Shown here piece by piece: positions 18,801 to 28,865 of a stretch of 64,000 bases of DNA. This DNA is from Bacteroidota bacterium (GTDB taxonomy: Bacteria; Bacteroidota; Bacteroidia; UKL13-3). The position numbers and the translations under genes were made by a program. A model generated the notes under the pieces. It made no database searches. It was not told the origin of the DNA and worked only from the letters and a program-made list of their open reading frames with translations. The stretch's first letter is position 1, and the number at the start of each line of letters is the position of its first letter. The stretch covers positions 136,970 through 200,969 of the forward strand of contig JAIYCU010000020.1 in assembly GCA_027487835.1 (NCBI GenBank), given 5' to 3'.

Positions 18801-18900
18801 GGGATTGTAGGCAATTTTGTATAATAAAATTGTAATTAGTTAAGTTTCCTTATTTTCAGGTGTTTAATTGTTTTTCGTAATTGCAGGTAAACCAACCATT

Positions 18901-19689
18901 ATGAAAACCTCGACGATTTTATTTGCCCTTTCAGGCTTATTTTCAATTTTTAAGGCACCAGCACAAAATATTGCAAATTTTCAATCCTTTGAATCAGCTA
19001 TGTTAGGTTCTGCTTCTGCAATACCTAAAGGCTTAAGTTCTTTTCTTCAAAATCCAGCTGCGGCCGGGTTTAGCCCAACTACTGGCTTTGCTTTTTTTCA
19101 ACATAATTGGTTGTCTATTCCTAGCCTTAACGCAAATTGCCTGTCTTTTAAACATGGCGAAAAAATAAAAAAGGCTTATGCCTTGGCGCAGGCTGGCTCT
19201 AGTTTTTTTAGGCTGTTAAGTGCCCAATTCGCATTGGCAAATCAAATAGGTAAATCAGTTTCACTAGGCGTTTCGATTTCTATAAATGCAATACCATCAG
19301 ATGAAAACGTTACATACTTAATACCTGAAATGGCAATTGGGGTATGTTGGAAACCTGCCTCCAGTTGGGAGATTGGTTTTGTGAATTTTAATCCAATGCA
19401 GGCGCAGCAACGCTTAAATCTAGCTTTTACTTGGCGTGCAAGCCCAAATTTTGAATGGAGTTTTTCAGTTCAAAAACAAGGTCAGCATCCGCAAACTTTT
19501 CAAGCGGGTATGCGCTACCAATTAAGACCTACCTACTTATTTTATAGTAGTTTTAGAACTTCACCGTATTTAGGTGCCTTTGGATTCGAATTTCCTTGTA
19601 AGAAAGTTAATCTCGGAATTGGTTCGAAGTTCCTTGCAATGGAGGGTTTACAAGGATGTTTTTCCCTCACCTATCCATTAGTTAAATGA
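18901..19689 (+). CDS. predicted secreted or outer-membrane protein, function unknown
   Basis: 262 residues from ATG 18901. A longer frame exists, but this start gives a clean signal peptide ('TSTILFALSGLFSIFKAPAQ'). The mature part has 'FLQNPAAAGF' near the N-terminus, a pattern seen in PorV/PorQ-type barrels where an early Asn-Pro-Ala segment follows the signal, then many amphipathic beta strands. It has no domain I can name with confidence. The stop is one base before the next start, so it is probably cotranscribed with the large beta-barrel gene downstream. Confidence 0.65.
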   Translation: MKTSTILFALSGLFSIFKAPAQNIANFQSFESAMLGSASAIPKGLSSFLQNPAAAGFSPTTGFAFFQHNWLSIPSLNANCLSFKHGEKIKKAYALAQAGSSFFRLLSAQFALANQIGKSVSLGVSISINAIPSDENVTYLIPEMAIGVCWKPASSWEIGFVNFNPMQAQQRLNLAFTWRASPNFEWSFSVQKQGQHPQTFQAGMRYQLRPTYLFYSSFRTSPYLGAFGFEFPCKKVNLGIGSKFLAMEGLQGCFSLTYPLVK

Positions 19690-19690
19690 T

Positions 19691-21607
19691 ATGATTAGGA
19701 GTTTATTTTTTATCTTTTTTATCTTCATATCAATTTCTTTATTGGGTCAAACCGAAATAGAAAAAACAGTTTGGTGGCAGAATTACTTAGAGCGACAAGC
19801 AGAAATTGATGCTAGCTTAGAATTATCTGAAGGGTCTCAATTGCTTTTGGAATTGAAACAGCATCCTATCGTTTTAGATTCAACCACTATAGATAAGCTA
19901 TTTTTTCTAGACATATCTGAAAAAGCATCTTTATTAGCGCATCTTGGGAAATTTGGAAAGTTGGTTTCAATTTACGAATTGCAGGCTATTGAAGGGGTTT
20001 CGGCAGAGTTATGTTTAATTCTTGCTGGATTGATAAAAATTCATTCTTTGCAAATTCAAGAGGAGCCTTACTCTGATTGGATTAAAAATGGGCATCATGA
20101 GGCTTTGGTTCAAACCGAATTAAACTTGCAAAAAGCGAAGGCCTACCTTAAAAATGAATCTGGGAATTCGCATTATTTGGGGAATAGAAATAGAACAGTT
20201 TTGCGTTATAGATTCAATTATAAACAACAACTTTACTATGGTTTAAGCTTTGAAAAAGATGCAGGGGAGCAATTTGGAACTGCTAATTTTTTAACAGGTC
20301 ACTTGTTTTATGCGGGTAAAGGCAGGCTAAAAACACTTGCGTTTGGCGATTTTCAAGCTGTATTTGGATTGGGACTAACACTTGCCAGCAGAGCGCCATT
20401 GGGCAAAGGTGCTCAGGTCTTTCAAACCAGTGGAACAATAAACGGGATTCGACCCTATAGGGCTTTAGGCGAGTTTGGTTTTATGCGCGGGGCAGCCCTA
20501 AGTTTTCAATTAAAGCCTTTTTCCCTAGATTTATTGTTGTCGGGTTTAAGCGATAATGGAAATGGACTATTTAGGACGCCTGCCGAAATTAAAAAACGTA
20601 ATCAAACTAAAAATTATCTTTTAGGTATGCACATTAGTAAAAGTAACCGTTCACTCCAATATGGATTGATTTTTACCATGCATTGGCAAGCTTCTACTTT
20701 AAAGTCTTGGGTTGAACCCAATTTTAGGCACGGTATATATGTAAAAAGAAATATTGGAAGTGCTTTAATGTCGGCCGAACTAAGTGGAAGTTACAAATCG
20801 ATTAATGCCTTAGTTCAAGCGTTAATTCCCTTGCACAGTAAAATAGATTATATGCTTTTAGGCAGAAGATATGCGCCAAATGAAGGTCCTATTTTTGTGG
20901 GTGCTTGGAGTGAATTTTCTGGGACAAGAAATGAGATAGGTTTATACCAAGCTTTATTGGTGAAGCCTAGCAGAAAACTTCAATTTAGTTTTTACCAAGA
21001 TGTTTTTGCCGCCAATAAACCTAGATACCAGAAGGAGCTTAGTGCTAAAGGGACAGATTGGATGTTAAGTGCCCAATTAAAACTTACTAAAACTACCCAA
21101 TGGGAATTGAGGATGTATACAAAATATTTTCACAAGGATATAAATGAAGGTGCAAGGCTTTTAAATTCAATAGATTACCAAAAAAGACAAGTAAGGTTAC
21201 AAGTAAATACCCAAGCGCTAAAGACACTTGGAATAAAAGCTCGCTTTGATTATAATCAATGGCAAACACAAGAAGGAACTGGTTTTTTTGTAGAGTCTAA
21301 TTGGAAAAGCCCCACACATAAATGGAGCTTAACTGCCAGATATATGACTTTCCAAAGCGCGCATGATGAAACTCGGGTATATGCTTTAGAAAAAGACTTA
21401 CCTTATCAATATTCACTTGGTTCATTTAATGGAGTTGGCGCCCGTGTTTATTTTTTACTTCATTATCAATTTTCTAGCATCTGGAATGTGCATATCAAAA
21501 TAGGTCATTTGGTTCAAGCGGATGGAGATTCACCAGGCTCTGGTTGGGATGAGTTAATAACCAATCAATTAACTGATTTTTCATTTCAGTTAAGGGCACA
21601 ATGGTAA
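19691..21607 (+). CDS. helix-hairpin-helix plus beta-barrel outer-membrane-type protein
   Basis: 638 residues with a signal peptide ending 'SLLGQ'. Residues about 60-115 ('LDSTTIDKLFFLDISEKASLLAHLGKFGKLVSIYELQAIEG' in part) resemble the ComEA-like helix-hairpin-helix fold. The remaining 500 residues are repeated aromatic beta strands typical of an outer-membrane barrel, ending 'FSFQLRAQW'. Proteins of this layout occur in Bacteroidota with no firmly assigned role. GGTTCAAACC at 20107-20116 encodes 'LVQTE' here. It follows the preceding gene by one base. Confidence 0.65.
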   Translation: MIRSLFFIFFIFISISLLGQTEIEKTVWWQNYLERQAEIDASLELSEGSQLLLELKQHPIVLDSTTIDKLFFLDISEKASLLAHLGKFGKLVSIYELQAIEGVSAELCLILAGLIKIHSLQIQEEPYSDWIKNGHHEALVQTELNLQKAKAYLKNESGNSHYLGNRNRTVLRYRFNYKQQLYYGLSFEKDAGEQFGTANFLTGHLFYAGKGRLKTLAFGDFQAVFGLGLTLASRAPLGKGAQVFQTSGTINGIRPYRALGEFGFMRGAALSFQLKPFSLDLLLSGLSDNGNGLFRTPAEIKKRNQTKNYLLGMHISKSNRSLQYGLIFTMHWQASTLKSWVEPNFRHGIYVKRNIGSALMSAELSGSYKSINALVQALIPLHSKIDYMLLGRRYAPNEGPIFVGAWSEFSGTRNEIGLYQALLVKPSRKLQFSFYQDVFAANKPRYQKELSAKGTDWMLSAQLKLTKTTQWELRMYTKYFHKDINEGARLLNSIDYQKRQVRLQVNTQALKTLGIKARFDYNQWQTQEGTGFFVESNWKSPTHKWSLTARYMTFQSAHDETRVYALEKDLPYQYSLGSFNGVGARVYFLLHYQFSSIWNVHIKIGHLVQADGDSPGSGWDELITNQLTDFSFQLRAQW

Positions 21608-21621
21608 AATTTACAAAGGTG

Positions 21622-21638
21622 CACAAGTGGCACTTGTG
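21622..21638. repeat. Perfect inverted repeat, possible operator
   Basis: CACAAGTG and CACTTGTG form a perfect 8-1-8 dyad. It overlaps the putative -33 element of the downstream gene, so a repressor or activator site is plausible. With only one base between the arms and no T run, it is a poor terminator. Confidence 0.5.
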
Positions 21639-21663
21639 TTTCCTAATGATTAACTTATTTTTG
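21633..21663 (+). promoter_or_regulatory. Predicted promoter of the alpha-oxoamine synthase gene
   Basis: CTTG (21633-21636, three of four bases of TTTG), a 19-base spacer and TATTTTTG (21656-21663, an exact TAnnTTTG) match the Bacteroidota promoter layout. It ends 19 bases before the ATG. Confidence 0.55.
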
Positions 21664-21682
21664 CCTCATTATTTAAAATAAA

Positions 21683-22936
21683 ATGGATTTATTCGAAAAA
21701 CTTAGCAAGAAGGTTGGCCCATTAGGTCAGTATGCAGATGATGCTTACGGATATTACATGTTTCCTAAACTGGAAGGAGAAATTGGTCCAATGATGAACT
21801 TTAGAGGCATGGAAATGCTAAACTGGAGTTTAAATAATTATTTAGGATTAGCCAACCATCCAGAGGTTAGGCAAGCAGACCAAGAGGCCACTGCCAATTT
21901 TGGATTGGCGTATCCGATGGGTGCTAGAATGATGAGTGGTAATTCTACCTACCATGAGCAATTGGATAGAGAATTGGCGGCTTTTGAAATGAAAGAAGAT
22001 GCCGTATTATTAAATTATGGATACCAAGGGATGGTAAGTACCATAGATGCTTTAGTAGATAGACATGATGTAATTGTATATGATGCCGAAAGTCATGCTT
22101 GTATTGTAGATGGCGTGCGATTACACATGGGTAAGCGTTTTGTCTATGAGCATAATGACATGGCTAGCCTTGAAAAGCAATTACAACGTGCAACCAGAAT
22201 TACTGAAGAAACTGGCGGTGCGATTTTAGTTATTACAGAAGGCGTTTTTGGAATGACAGGTGCACAAGGTAATTTAAAAGGGATTGTTGAACTTAAGTCG
22301 AAATACAAATTCAGACTATTTGTAGATGATGCACATGGGTTTGGAACCTTAGGGAAAACCGGAGCAGGCGCTGGTGAAGAGCAAGGGGTTCAAGACCAAA
22401 TTGATATTTATTTTGGAACCTTTGCCAAATCAATGGCTTTGATAGGTGGTTTTATAGCCTCTAACAAAGAAGTTGTTAAATTCTTGCGCTATAATTTACG
22501 TTCTCAAATTTATGCAAAGTCTGTTCCTATGCCAATTGTAATAGGTGCGCTTAAGCGACTTGATTTAATCCGTAAACATCCGGAATATAAAGAAAGACTT
22601 TGGACCATTGTAAATGCTTTACAAAAAGGATTACGTGAACAAGGTTTTGATTTAGGTAGAACAAGTAGTTGTGTTACTCCTGTAATTATGCATGGAACAG
22701 TTGCAGAATCTACCGCAGTGGTGCATGATTTAAGAGAGAATTATAAAATTTTCTGTTCGGTAGTGGTTTATCCTGTTATTCCTAAAGGCATGATCCTATT
22801 AAGGTTAATTCCAACTGCAGTGCATAACTTAGATCAGGTTGAAAGAACCATTAAAGCTTTTACAGAGATTCGCGAAAAGCTGAATGCTGGAGCTTACAAA
22901 ATGGATAAGGTAATTGGAATGGCTGAAAAAATTTAA
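21683..22936 (+). CDS. PLP-dependent alpha-oxoamine synthase family protein
   Basis: 417 residues. The family condenses an amino acid with an acyl-CoA: serine palmitoyltransferase, 8-amino-7-oxononanoate synthase, 2-amino-3-ketobutyrate ligase. Visible are 'NNYLGLANHPEV', 'GARMMSGNSTYHEQLE'-like sequence (here HEQLDRE), 'DAESHACIVDG', 'VDDAHGFGTLG' with the PLP-contacting Asp and His, and 'GTFAKSMALIGGF' with the Schiff-base Lys. Its N-terminus and 'NWSLNNYLG' are like a Bacteroidota subgroup usually annotated only generically. A sphingolipid-related acyltransfer role is plausible but not shown; no other sphingolipid or biotin gene is nearby. It has its own promoter. Confidence 0.85.
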   Translation: MDLFEKLSKKVGPLGQYADDAYGYYMFPKLEGEIGPMMNFRGMEMLNWSLNNYLGLANHPEVRQADQEATANFGLAYPMGARMMSGNSTYHEQLDRELAAFEMKEDAVLLNYGYQGMVSTIDALVDRHDVIVYDAESHACIVDGVRLHMGKRFVYEHNDMASLEKQLQRATRITEETGGAILVITEGVFGMTGAQGNLKGIVELKSKYKFRLFVDDAHGFGTLGKTGAGAGEEQGVQDQIDIYFGTFAKSMALIGGFIASNKEVVKFLRYNLRSQIYAKSVPMPIVIGALKRLDLIRKHPEYKERLWTIVNALQKGLREQGFDLGRTSSCVTPVIMHGTVAESTAVVHDLRENYKIFCSVVVYPVIPKGMILLRLIPTAVHNLDQVERTIKAFTEIREKLNAGAYKMDKVIGMAEKI

Positions 22937-23030
22937 GATTTTATTTAAAATATTTTTAACCAAATTTGTTTGTCAGGAAGGGTGCTTTTTCGGTACAATA
23001 ATTGACTAACTCAATTATAAATTTAAAATC

Positions 23031-23495
23031 ATGAAAGTAAAAGTTTTGTTAGCAGTAATGGCATTTGTTGCTGTTACCGCATTTAAGGCAGACAATGCCG
23101 AGGTAAAGTGGTTGGATTTTAATGAAGGCTACGCGCAAGCTAAGAAGAAAAATAAAATCATGTTGGTAGATGTTTATACAGAATGGTGCGGCTGGTGTAA
23201 AAAAATGGATAGAGATGCTTACGCAAAACCAGCTATTTCAGCTTTAGTTAATAGTGATTTTATCCCTGTTAAGTTTAATCCTGAAATCACCAATGTTACC
23301 TATAGCTTTGAGGGGAAGAATTATACAGGTGAACAATTAGCAGGTGTAATAAGTAATTACCAAATTAGTGGATACCCTACAACTATTTTTATTTATCCAA
23401 AGCAGAAAAAATCTGAAGTTGTGGTTGGCTATAAAAATGCAGAGCAAATGGCGCCAATTTTAGCTGAAATGAAAAAGAAGTTTTACGGAAAATAA
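23031..23495 (+). CDS. secreted thioredoxin-fold protein
   Basis: 154 residues. A signal peptide, 'VKVLLAVMAFVAVTAFKAD', is followed by a thioredoxin-like domain with the active site 'EWCGWCKKMD' and the cis-Pro segment 'ISGYPTTIF'. The redox motif CGWC and the 'FIPVKFNPE' region resemble DUF255/thioredoxin_7-type periplasmic oxidoreductases. It probably acts on protein disulfides in the periplasm. The gene is followed by a strong terminator shared with the convergent small membrane protein. Confidence 0.85.
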   Translation: MKVKVLLAVMAFVAVTAFKADNAEVKWLDFNEGYAQAKKKNKIMLVDVYTEWCGWCKKMDRDAYAKPAISALVNSDFIPVKFNPEITNVTYSFEGKNYTGEQLAGVISNYQISGYPTTIFIYPKQKKSEVVVGYKNAEQMAPILAEMKKKFYGK

Positions 23496-23518
23496 TATTT
23501 TTCAGTAAAGATAATTTA

Positions 23519-23553
23519 AGCAATAAAGGCGCCCGAAGGGCGCCTTTATTGCT
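23519..23553. terminator. Strong bidirectional intrinsic terminator
   Basis: A 16-base perfect stem, AGCAATAAAGGCGCCC paired with GGGCGCCTTTATTGCT, surrounds a GAA loop. The run of T after it is short. It lies between convergent genes. Confidence 0.9.
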
Positions 23554-23554
23554 T

Positions 23555-23794
23555 TTAGCCTATAGCCTTATATAAACCAAAAATGATCATGGCTGAACCC
23601 AAAGAGGTAAATCCATACAATACTATTTCAAAGACAGAATCTGAAAGTGGAGTAAACAACGCAATTAAGCCACTAATTAATAAAGTTAAAGCGCCCAACA
23701 GAATAATATGGAAGCCCATTTTAGTTCTATTAGCCAAGACTTCTTTACGTTGCATTTCTGAATCATTAGAAATAGCTTTTTCAGTGTTTTCCAT
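23555..23794 (-). CDS. small two-helix membrane protein
   Basis: 79 residues. A charged N-terminal stretch of about 27 residues is followed by two hydrophobic helices (about 28-47 and 55-76), and the protein ends 'GLYKAIG'. No family is recognised. The short distance (44 bases) behind the sigma-54 activator gene on the same strand and the terminator immediately after it support a real last gene of that transcript. Function unknown. Confidence 0.65.
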   Translation of the reverse strand: MENTEKAISNDSEMQRKEVLANRTKMGFHIILLGALTLLISGLIALFTPLSDSVFEIVLYGFTSLGSAMIIFGLYKAIG

Positions 23795-23838
23795 TACACT
23801 AAAATAGTGAATACTTTCAAAAATTCAAGCGTTTACAT

Positions 23839-25080
23839 TTACTCAAGGTCGTATTGTTTGATTTTTCTATAGAGTGTCCGTTCCGAAATTCCTAATTCAT
23901 TTGCGGCTCTTTTGCGTTTGCCATTGTGCTTTTTCAGGGATTTCCTGATTAACTCTATTTCTTTATCTTCTAAACTTAAAGATTCAGGCTCTGGGTTGGC
24001 CTCTGTTATATCAATGTACTGAGAATTTGAAGAACTTGGTGTAGGCTGCGGCACAATTGGAACAAACGTGCTTTGCATATTAGGCATCGTTGCATCCTCT
24101 CTTTTGATGATTTGGGCAAAATTATTATTATGCTCTGGATTTGTCATTGGATTATTACCCTGCATCATATCAAATACGATGGTTTTTAAATCGCTTAAAT
24201 CCTTACGCAAATCATAAAGTACTTTGTAAAAAATATCTCTTTCACTCATTGTTTCAGTACCATTTTGGTTTGAACCAATTAACATTGGTAATGAGGTTTT
24301 TTCTGGTGGTAATACCCTAGCTAACTCTTTGCCATTTACTATTTTGTCTTCATCTAAAACAGATAATTGCTCGGCAATGTTTTTAAGCTGTCTGATATTA
24401 CCTGGCCAACTATAACTTACTAATATTTGCAATGCATCGGATTCTAAAACAACAGGTTTACTTCTATATTTTTCAGCAAAATCGGCACTAAATTTTCTAA
24501 ATAATAAATGGATATCTTCTTTACGCTCTCTTAATGGTGGTACCTTAATGGGCACAGTTGAAAGTCTATAATATAAATCTTCTCTAAACTTTCCTCTATT
24601 GGCTAAGTCTAATAAATCACGGTGTGTTGCGGCTACAATTCTCACATCCGTTTTTTGAACTTTGCTTGAACCTACCTTGATAAACTCGCCACTTTCTAGT
24701 ATTCGCAATAAACGACTTTGCGTTTCGAGTGGTAATTCTCCAATTTCATCCAAAAAGATTGTGCCACCGCTTACCGTTTCAAAATATCCTTTCCTTAAAT
24801 CATGGGCACCTGTAAAGGCGCCTTTTTCATGACCAAATAGCTCACTATCAATTGTGCCTTCCGGAATTGCACCACAATTAACAGCAATAAAAGGCCCGTG
24901 TTTTCTAGCGCTCAAAGCATGAATGATTTTTGAAAATGCTTCTTTACCCACACCACTTTCACCATTAATTAAAACGGTAATGTCTGTTGCCGCAACCTTT
25001 ACTGCAGTTTCTAATGCTATATTTAATAAGGGCGAAGTGCCTATGATTTCAAATCGTTGTTTTATTTCTTGAATATTCAT
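23839..25080 (-). CDS. sigma-54-dependent transcriptional activator
   Basis: 413 residues. The protein begins directly with the AAA+ domain, with no N-terminal receiver, GAF or PAS sensor. Walker A is '[12 protein letters not shown]', the sigma-54 contact loop is 'GAFTGAH', Walker B is '[12 protein letters not shown]', and the arginine-finger region is 'FREDLYYRL'. A C-terminal Fis-type HTH ('[20 protein letters not shown]') binds DNA. A Gln/Pro/Ser linker lies between. It activates RpoN-dependent promoters; targets are not visible. In Bacteroidota this type of gene often lies next to miaB. Without a sensor domain, its control must come from expression level or a partner such as the adjacent membrane protein (inference). 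Confidence 0.93.
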   Translation of the reverse strand: MNIQEIKQRFEIIGTSPLLNIALETAVKVAATDITVLINGESGVGKEAFSKIIHALSARKHGPFIAVNCGAIPEGTIDSELFGHEKGAFTGAHDLRKGYFETVSGGTIFLDEIGELPLETQSRLLRILESGEFIKVGSSKVQKTDVRIVAATHRDLLDLANRGKFREDLYYRLSTVPIKVPPLRERKEDIHLLFRKFSADFAEKYRSKPVVLESDALQILVSYSWPGNIRQLKNIAEQLSVLDEDKIVNGKELARVLPPEKTSLPMLIGSNQNGTETMSERDIFYKVLYDLRKDLSDLKTIVFDMMQGNNPMTNPEHNNNFAQIIKREDATMPNMQSTFVPIVPQPTPSSSNSQYIDITEANPEPESLSLEDKEIELIRKSLKKHNGKRKRAANELGISERTLYRKIKQYDLE

Positions 25081-25081
25081 A

Positions 25082-26377
25082 TTAATAAAATTCTCTACTG
25101 TAAATAATAGGTATGCCTAATAAGCCTTTTCTCATGTCATATTCTATGCCATTAAAAAAATTATGCTTGTTTACTGGCGTTTTGTCAAAACTTTCAAAGG
25201 TTCTTGCATTCGGATAATCCATCAAATAATCATCTCTTAGAATGAAGGTAACAGGGTTGCTTCTTTCCCTATTAAGGTAAGATTCGCTTAAGTAATAGGT
25301 GATAATTTCATGCTTATTTTTTTGTGCCGTACCAGGCAAACTCCCAAAGTTGTTTAGGGTGATTAGAAAGGTGATTAAACATGGAACATATCCCAAAAAG
25401 CAATTTAAAAACACCACCCAATATTGGTCGAATATCCCAATCGATTTTAGTGGTTTATAAAGTAAAAGTGAAAAAATTAGGCTACAAACAGATGCAAACA
25501 AAAATAAATCACTTACATGTATCAGCAATTTGTCGAGCTGAAAAAACATTACTAACGGACATAGGGTCAAACCGAAAAAACTAAAATTATATAACCAATG
25601 CCAACTTTTATATTTAAAGTGGATGGGCACTTGCTTAGGTAACTTGCTTATTATTTTTAGTTTAGATAATTGCTCTTTGTCATATTTATAATCCTCAAAT
25701 GAATTGGCGGGATCTTGTTTTAATAGCAAGCATAAATGAGCATAAGTGGTTGGCAAATCTTTTTTTAATATCTCTGGTCTTTCAAAAAATAACTCCACAC
25801 ATTGCGAAAAAACATAACTTAAATCTTCAGAGTTCTCATTGAATCGCTGGTATTCTGAACCATTTGCTTTTAACTCACATTCGTTTTTTATAATCTCAAA
25901 CCAAGTGTCTATATACGATCCAAAATGCAAATCATATTGTTTGCCATTAAAAACAGTCCTTAATAAAGCAAGAGCATATTGCGCCAAACTAACACTTCTG
26001 CCAAATTGTGGATGCAAATGGTCAAACGCAAAATGCTCCCAACTCAAGGCAATTATTTTTGTATTGTAAGTTGACCCTTTTACCAATTCACCTGATTTGG
26101 GCAATGCAAACGCAGCAGGGTGGAGGTGAATATATTCATATCCGTAAAGCCAATACTCTTTTAAGCCAAAAGTGAGTTGAACCAAATTGGCAATTACTAA
26201 AACCTTTATATCTTCTGTTATTTCTAAGCCTTCTTTCCCAATAATATCAACATTATGGTAGATTGAATTTACTCTTTTAATGAAACGTAGTTTGGCCTTA
26301 TGACTCAAATTTCTATAATACAAATGATAATTGTCTAGAAATGCACTCCACGTATCAAAAAAGAGTTTATCTGCCAT
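25082..26377 (-). CDS. MtfA-like (M90) protein lacking the HExxH motif, with C-terminal membrane segments
   Basis: 431 residues. The first 170 or so follow the MtfA/DUF980 pattern: '[19 protein letters not shown]', '[11 protein letters not shown]', and '[13 protein letters not shown]'. Where active MtfA has the zinc motif (xHEFAHxL), this protein reads '[12 protein letters not shown]', so both zinc His and the catalytic Glu are gone. Residues about 265-350 hold three hydrophobic helices. It is therefore probably a non-catalytic, membrane-bound relative. It ends one base before the sigma-54 activator start, and that coupling suggests a regulatory role (inference). I am confident of the MtfA resemblance but not of the function. 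Confidence 0.7.
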   Translation of the reverse strand: MADKLFFDTWSAFLDNYHLYYRNLSHKAKLRFIKRVNSIYHNVDIIGKEGLEITEDIKVLVIANLVQLTFGLKEYWLYGYEYIHLHPAAFALPKSGELVKGSTYNTKIIALSWEHFAFDHLHPQFGRSVSLAQYALALLRTVFNGKQYDLHFGSYIDTWFEIIKNECELKANGSEYQRFNENSEDLSYVFSQCVELFFERPEILKKDLPTTYAHLCLLLKQDPANSFEDYKYDKEQLSKLKIISKLPKQVPIHFKYKSWHWLYNFSFFGLTLCPLVMFFQLDKLLIHVSDLFLFASVCSLIFSLLLYKPLKSIGIFDQYWVVFLNCFLGYVPCLITFLITLNNFGSLPGTAQKNKHEIITYYLSESYLNRERSNPVTFILRDDYLMDYPNARTFESFDKTPVNKHNFFNGIEYDMRKGLLGIPIIYSREFY

Positions 26378-26405
26378 TATTTTTTACATTTTTAAACCCT
26401 GTTAT

Positions 26406-27788
26406 TTATGAAAAGCTTGCTAACTCAATTGCCTTTCCAATTAAGCTAGTTTGGGTAGCACTTTCTACTAATACTTTCACATATTGCCCCTTCTCGTAAT
26501 GCTCTTTTGGAAAAATAACTACACTGTTTTGGTCGTTTCGCCCTCTTAATGAGGCGTCTGATTTTTTTGAAAAGCCTTCAATTAGAACAAATTGTATACT
26601 TCCAACTTTTTCTTGGTTCAACGCCAAACTATTCTTGTGTTGAACCTCAATAACTTCTTGCAAACGTTTTAATTTAACATCAGCAGGTATATCATCTTTA
26701 TACCTTCTTGCGGCAAGTGTCCCTGGCCTCTCGCTGTATTGGTACATAAATGCAAAATTAAATTTGCCATAGTCCATCATAGAAACTGTATCTAAATGTT
26801 CTTCTTCTGTTTCTGAACAGAATCCTGTAATTACATCCGTTGAAATGCCACAATCAGGAATAACCTCCCTAATTTTATCTAACCTTTGTTTGAACCATTC
26901 TCTGTCATAAGTTCTGTTCATCATTTCTAAAACACGGCTATTTCCACTTTGTAAAGGGAAATGTATATAGTTGCAGATATTGTTATACTTTTTAATAGTA
27001 TACAAAACCTCATCTGTAATGTCTTTTGGATGCGAACTTACAAACCGTATGCGAAGGTCTTTAGCTACAAGGGCTACCTTTTCTAATAATTGTGCAAAAT
27101 TACAAATAAGGTTTCCCAGTTCATCTTCTTCTTTATAAGAATCAACATTTTGACCTAGTAAAGTTACCTCTTTATACCCTTGATTATATAAGTCTTGTGC
27201 CTCTTTTACGATAGATTCTGAAGGTCTACTGCGCTCGCGGCCTCTGGTAAAAGGCACCACGCAAAACGAACACATATTGTCACAACCTCGCATGATACTA
27301 ATAAAGGCATTAATGCCATTAGAGCTTAATCTTACAGGTGTGATTTCTGCATATGTTTCTTCCCTAGACAACAAAACATTCACGGCTTTATGTCCTTCCT
27401 CTACTTGTGCAATTAACTGGGGGATATCACGGTAGGCATCAGGCCCAACTACAATATCAATTACTTGTTCCTTTTCTAAAAGTTGTGTTTTTAAACGCTC
27501 TGCCATGCACCCTAAAACGCCCACAATCATCCCTGGATTTGTTTTCTTTTGATGCTTTATTTCTTTAAGTCTACCCCAAACATGGGCCTCAGCATTATCC
27601 CGTATTGAACATGTATTAACAAAAACTACATCTGCTTCTTTAATATCTTGGGTTGTTTTAAATCCTTTATCTGCCATTATTGATGCTACAATCTCGCTAT
27701 CAGCTAAATTCATGGCGCATCCATATGTTTCAATGTATAAATTTCTTGTTGCTTTTTCTGGTGCCTTATCGGCTACAACTCCTCGCAT
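26406..27788 (-). CDS. miaB: tRNA i6A37 methylthiotransferase
   Basis: 460 residues. The enzyme adds the 2-methylthio group to i6A37 of tRNAs reading U-starting codons. The N-terminal MTTase domain has '[12 protein letters not shown]', '[11 protein letters not shown]' and '[10 protein letters not shown]', supplying the three Cys of the auxiliary cluster. The radical SAM motif is '[19 protein letters not shown]', and a TRAM domain closes the protein. 'CSIRDNAE' is the MiaB-specific form. The start at ATG 27788 follows an AT-rich leader. Confidence 0.96.
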   Translation of the reverse strand: MRGVVADKAPEKATRNLYIETYGCAMNLADSEIVASIMADKGFKTTQDIKEADVVFVNTCSIRDNAEAHVWGRLKEIKHQKKTNPGMIVGVLGCMAERLKTQLLEKEQVIDIVVGPDAYRDIPQLIAQVEEGHKAVNVLLSREETYAEITPVRLSSNGINAFISIMRGCDNMCSFCVVPFTRGRERSRPSESIVKEAQDLYNQGYKEVTLLGQNVDSYKEEDELGNLICNFAQLLEKVALVAKDLRIRFVSSHPKDITDEVLYTIKKYNNICNYIHFPLQSGNSRVLEMMNRTYDREWFKQRLDKIREVIPDCGISTDVITGFCSETEEEHLDTVSMMDYGKFNFAFMYQYSERPGTLAARRYKDDIPADVKLKRLQEVIEVQHKNSLALNQEKVGSIQFVLIEGFSKKSDASLRGRNDQNSVVIFPKEHYEKGQYVKVLVESATQTSLIGKAIELASFS

Positions 27789-27961
27789 AAATTATTATCT
27801 TTTTTAGTCTTGCGAATATAGATTTTTTTCTGACAGTATGTCAGGCAAAAATTTAAAATCAACTTTAAGATTTTCTAAAAAAGATTTGTTCAATCCCAAA
27901 ACTAAGATATACTTTGAAGTAACATTTTTATTTGCGCAGATTACACTTAATTTTGACCAGT

Positions 27962-28864
27962 ATGAAAGTATTAATTACCGGAAGCAATGGCCTATTAGGC
28001 CAAAAATTGATTGAAAGGTATCAATCTACCCCCGAGGTTCAACTTATTGCCACCGCAAGAGGGGCAGATAGGTTTCCAAACCAACAAGGATATGTTTACG
28101 AAAGTTTAGATATTACTGTGGAAAGTGAGGTTAATGAAATTGTAGCTAAGCATAAGCCTGCAGTAATTATTAACACTGCTGCCATGACCAATGTGGATGC
28201 ATGCGAAAGTGATAAGGAAGGTTGTGATAACTTGAACGTTAACTCAGTTCAATATTTAATTAATGCCTGCAATTTAAATAAGGTGCATTTGGTACACTTG
28301 AGTACAGACTTTATTTTTAATGGTACGCACGGACCAGTAACTGAGGAGGAGGAGCCTTCTCCATTAAGTTATTATGGTCATTCTAAATGGAAGGCTGAAC
28401 AATTGGTAATGGCACAAGCCAATAGTTGGGCAATTGCAAGAACCGTTTTAGTATATGGTATTGTAAGCGATATGAGCAGAAGCAATATCGTATTATGGGC
28501 AAAAGGGGCATTAGAAGCTGGTAAACCCATTAATGTGGTTTCAGACCAATTTAGAACCCCAACCTTAGCAGAAGATTTGGCCCAAGGCTGTGCTTTAATT
28601 GCAGCGCAAAAAGCCCAAGGTGTTTTTAATATTAGTGGTAAAGATTTTATGAGTATTTTTGATTTGGTTTATAAGGTTGCCACTTTCTGGAATTTGGATA
28701 AATCCTTGCTCACTATTTCTACAAGTGAAGGGATAAAACAACCTGCCAAACGACCGCCAATTACAGGTTTTATTTTAGACAAAGCCATCAAAGAATTAGG
28801 GTATAACCCGCATTCTTTTGAGCAAGGCTTGGCCCTTTTAGATCAACAATTGAATCAAAAATAA
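27962..28864 (+). CDS. RmlD-like dTDP-4-dehydrorhamnose reductase family protein
   Basis: 300 residues from ATG 27962, which places the Rossmann loop 'VLITGSNGLLGQKL' at residue 3; an earlier in-frame start would bury it. The SDR catalytic pair is 'YYGHSKWKAE', with 'LSTDFIFNG' supplying the Ser/Thr. RmlD proteins reduce dTDP-4-keto-6-deoxymannose to dTDP-rhamnose, but close relatives act on other sugars and no rmlABC is seen in the window, so the substrate is left open. It probably begins an operon with the 52-residue membrane protein and the ComEA-like gene. Confidence 0.85.
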   Translation: MKVLITGSNGLLGQKLIERYQSTPEVQLIATARGADRFPNQQGYVYESLDITVESEVNEIVAKHKPAVIINTAAMTNVDACESDKEGCDNLNVNSVQYLINACNLNKVHLVHLSTDFIFNGTHGPVTEEEEPSPLSYYGHSKWKAEQLVMAQANSWAIARTVLVYGIVSDMSRSNIVLWAKGALEAGKPINVVSDQFRTPTLAEDLAQGCALIAAQKAQGVFNISGKDFMSIFDLVYKVATFWNLDKSLLTISTSEGIKQPAKRPPITGFILDKAIKELGYNPHSFEQGLALLDQQLNQK

Positions 28865-28865
28865 T

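Noticed and set aside
21622-21638. The inverted repeat as a terminator of the upstream gene
   Set aside because: There is one base between the arms and no T run after it; its overlap with a -33 element fits an operator better.
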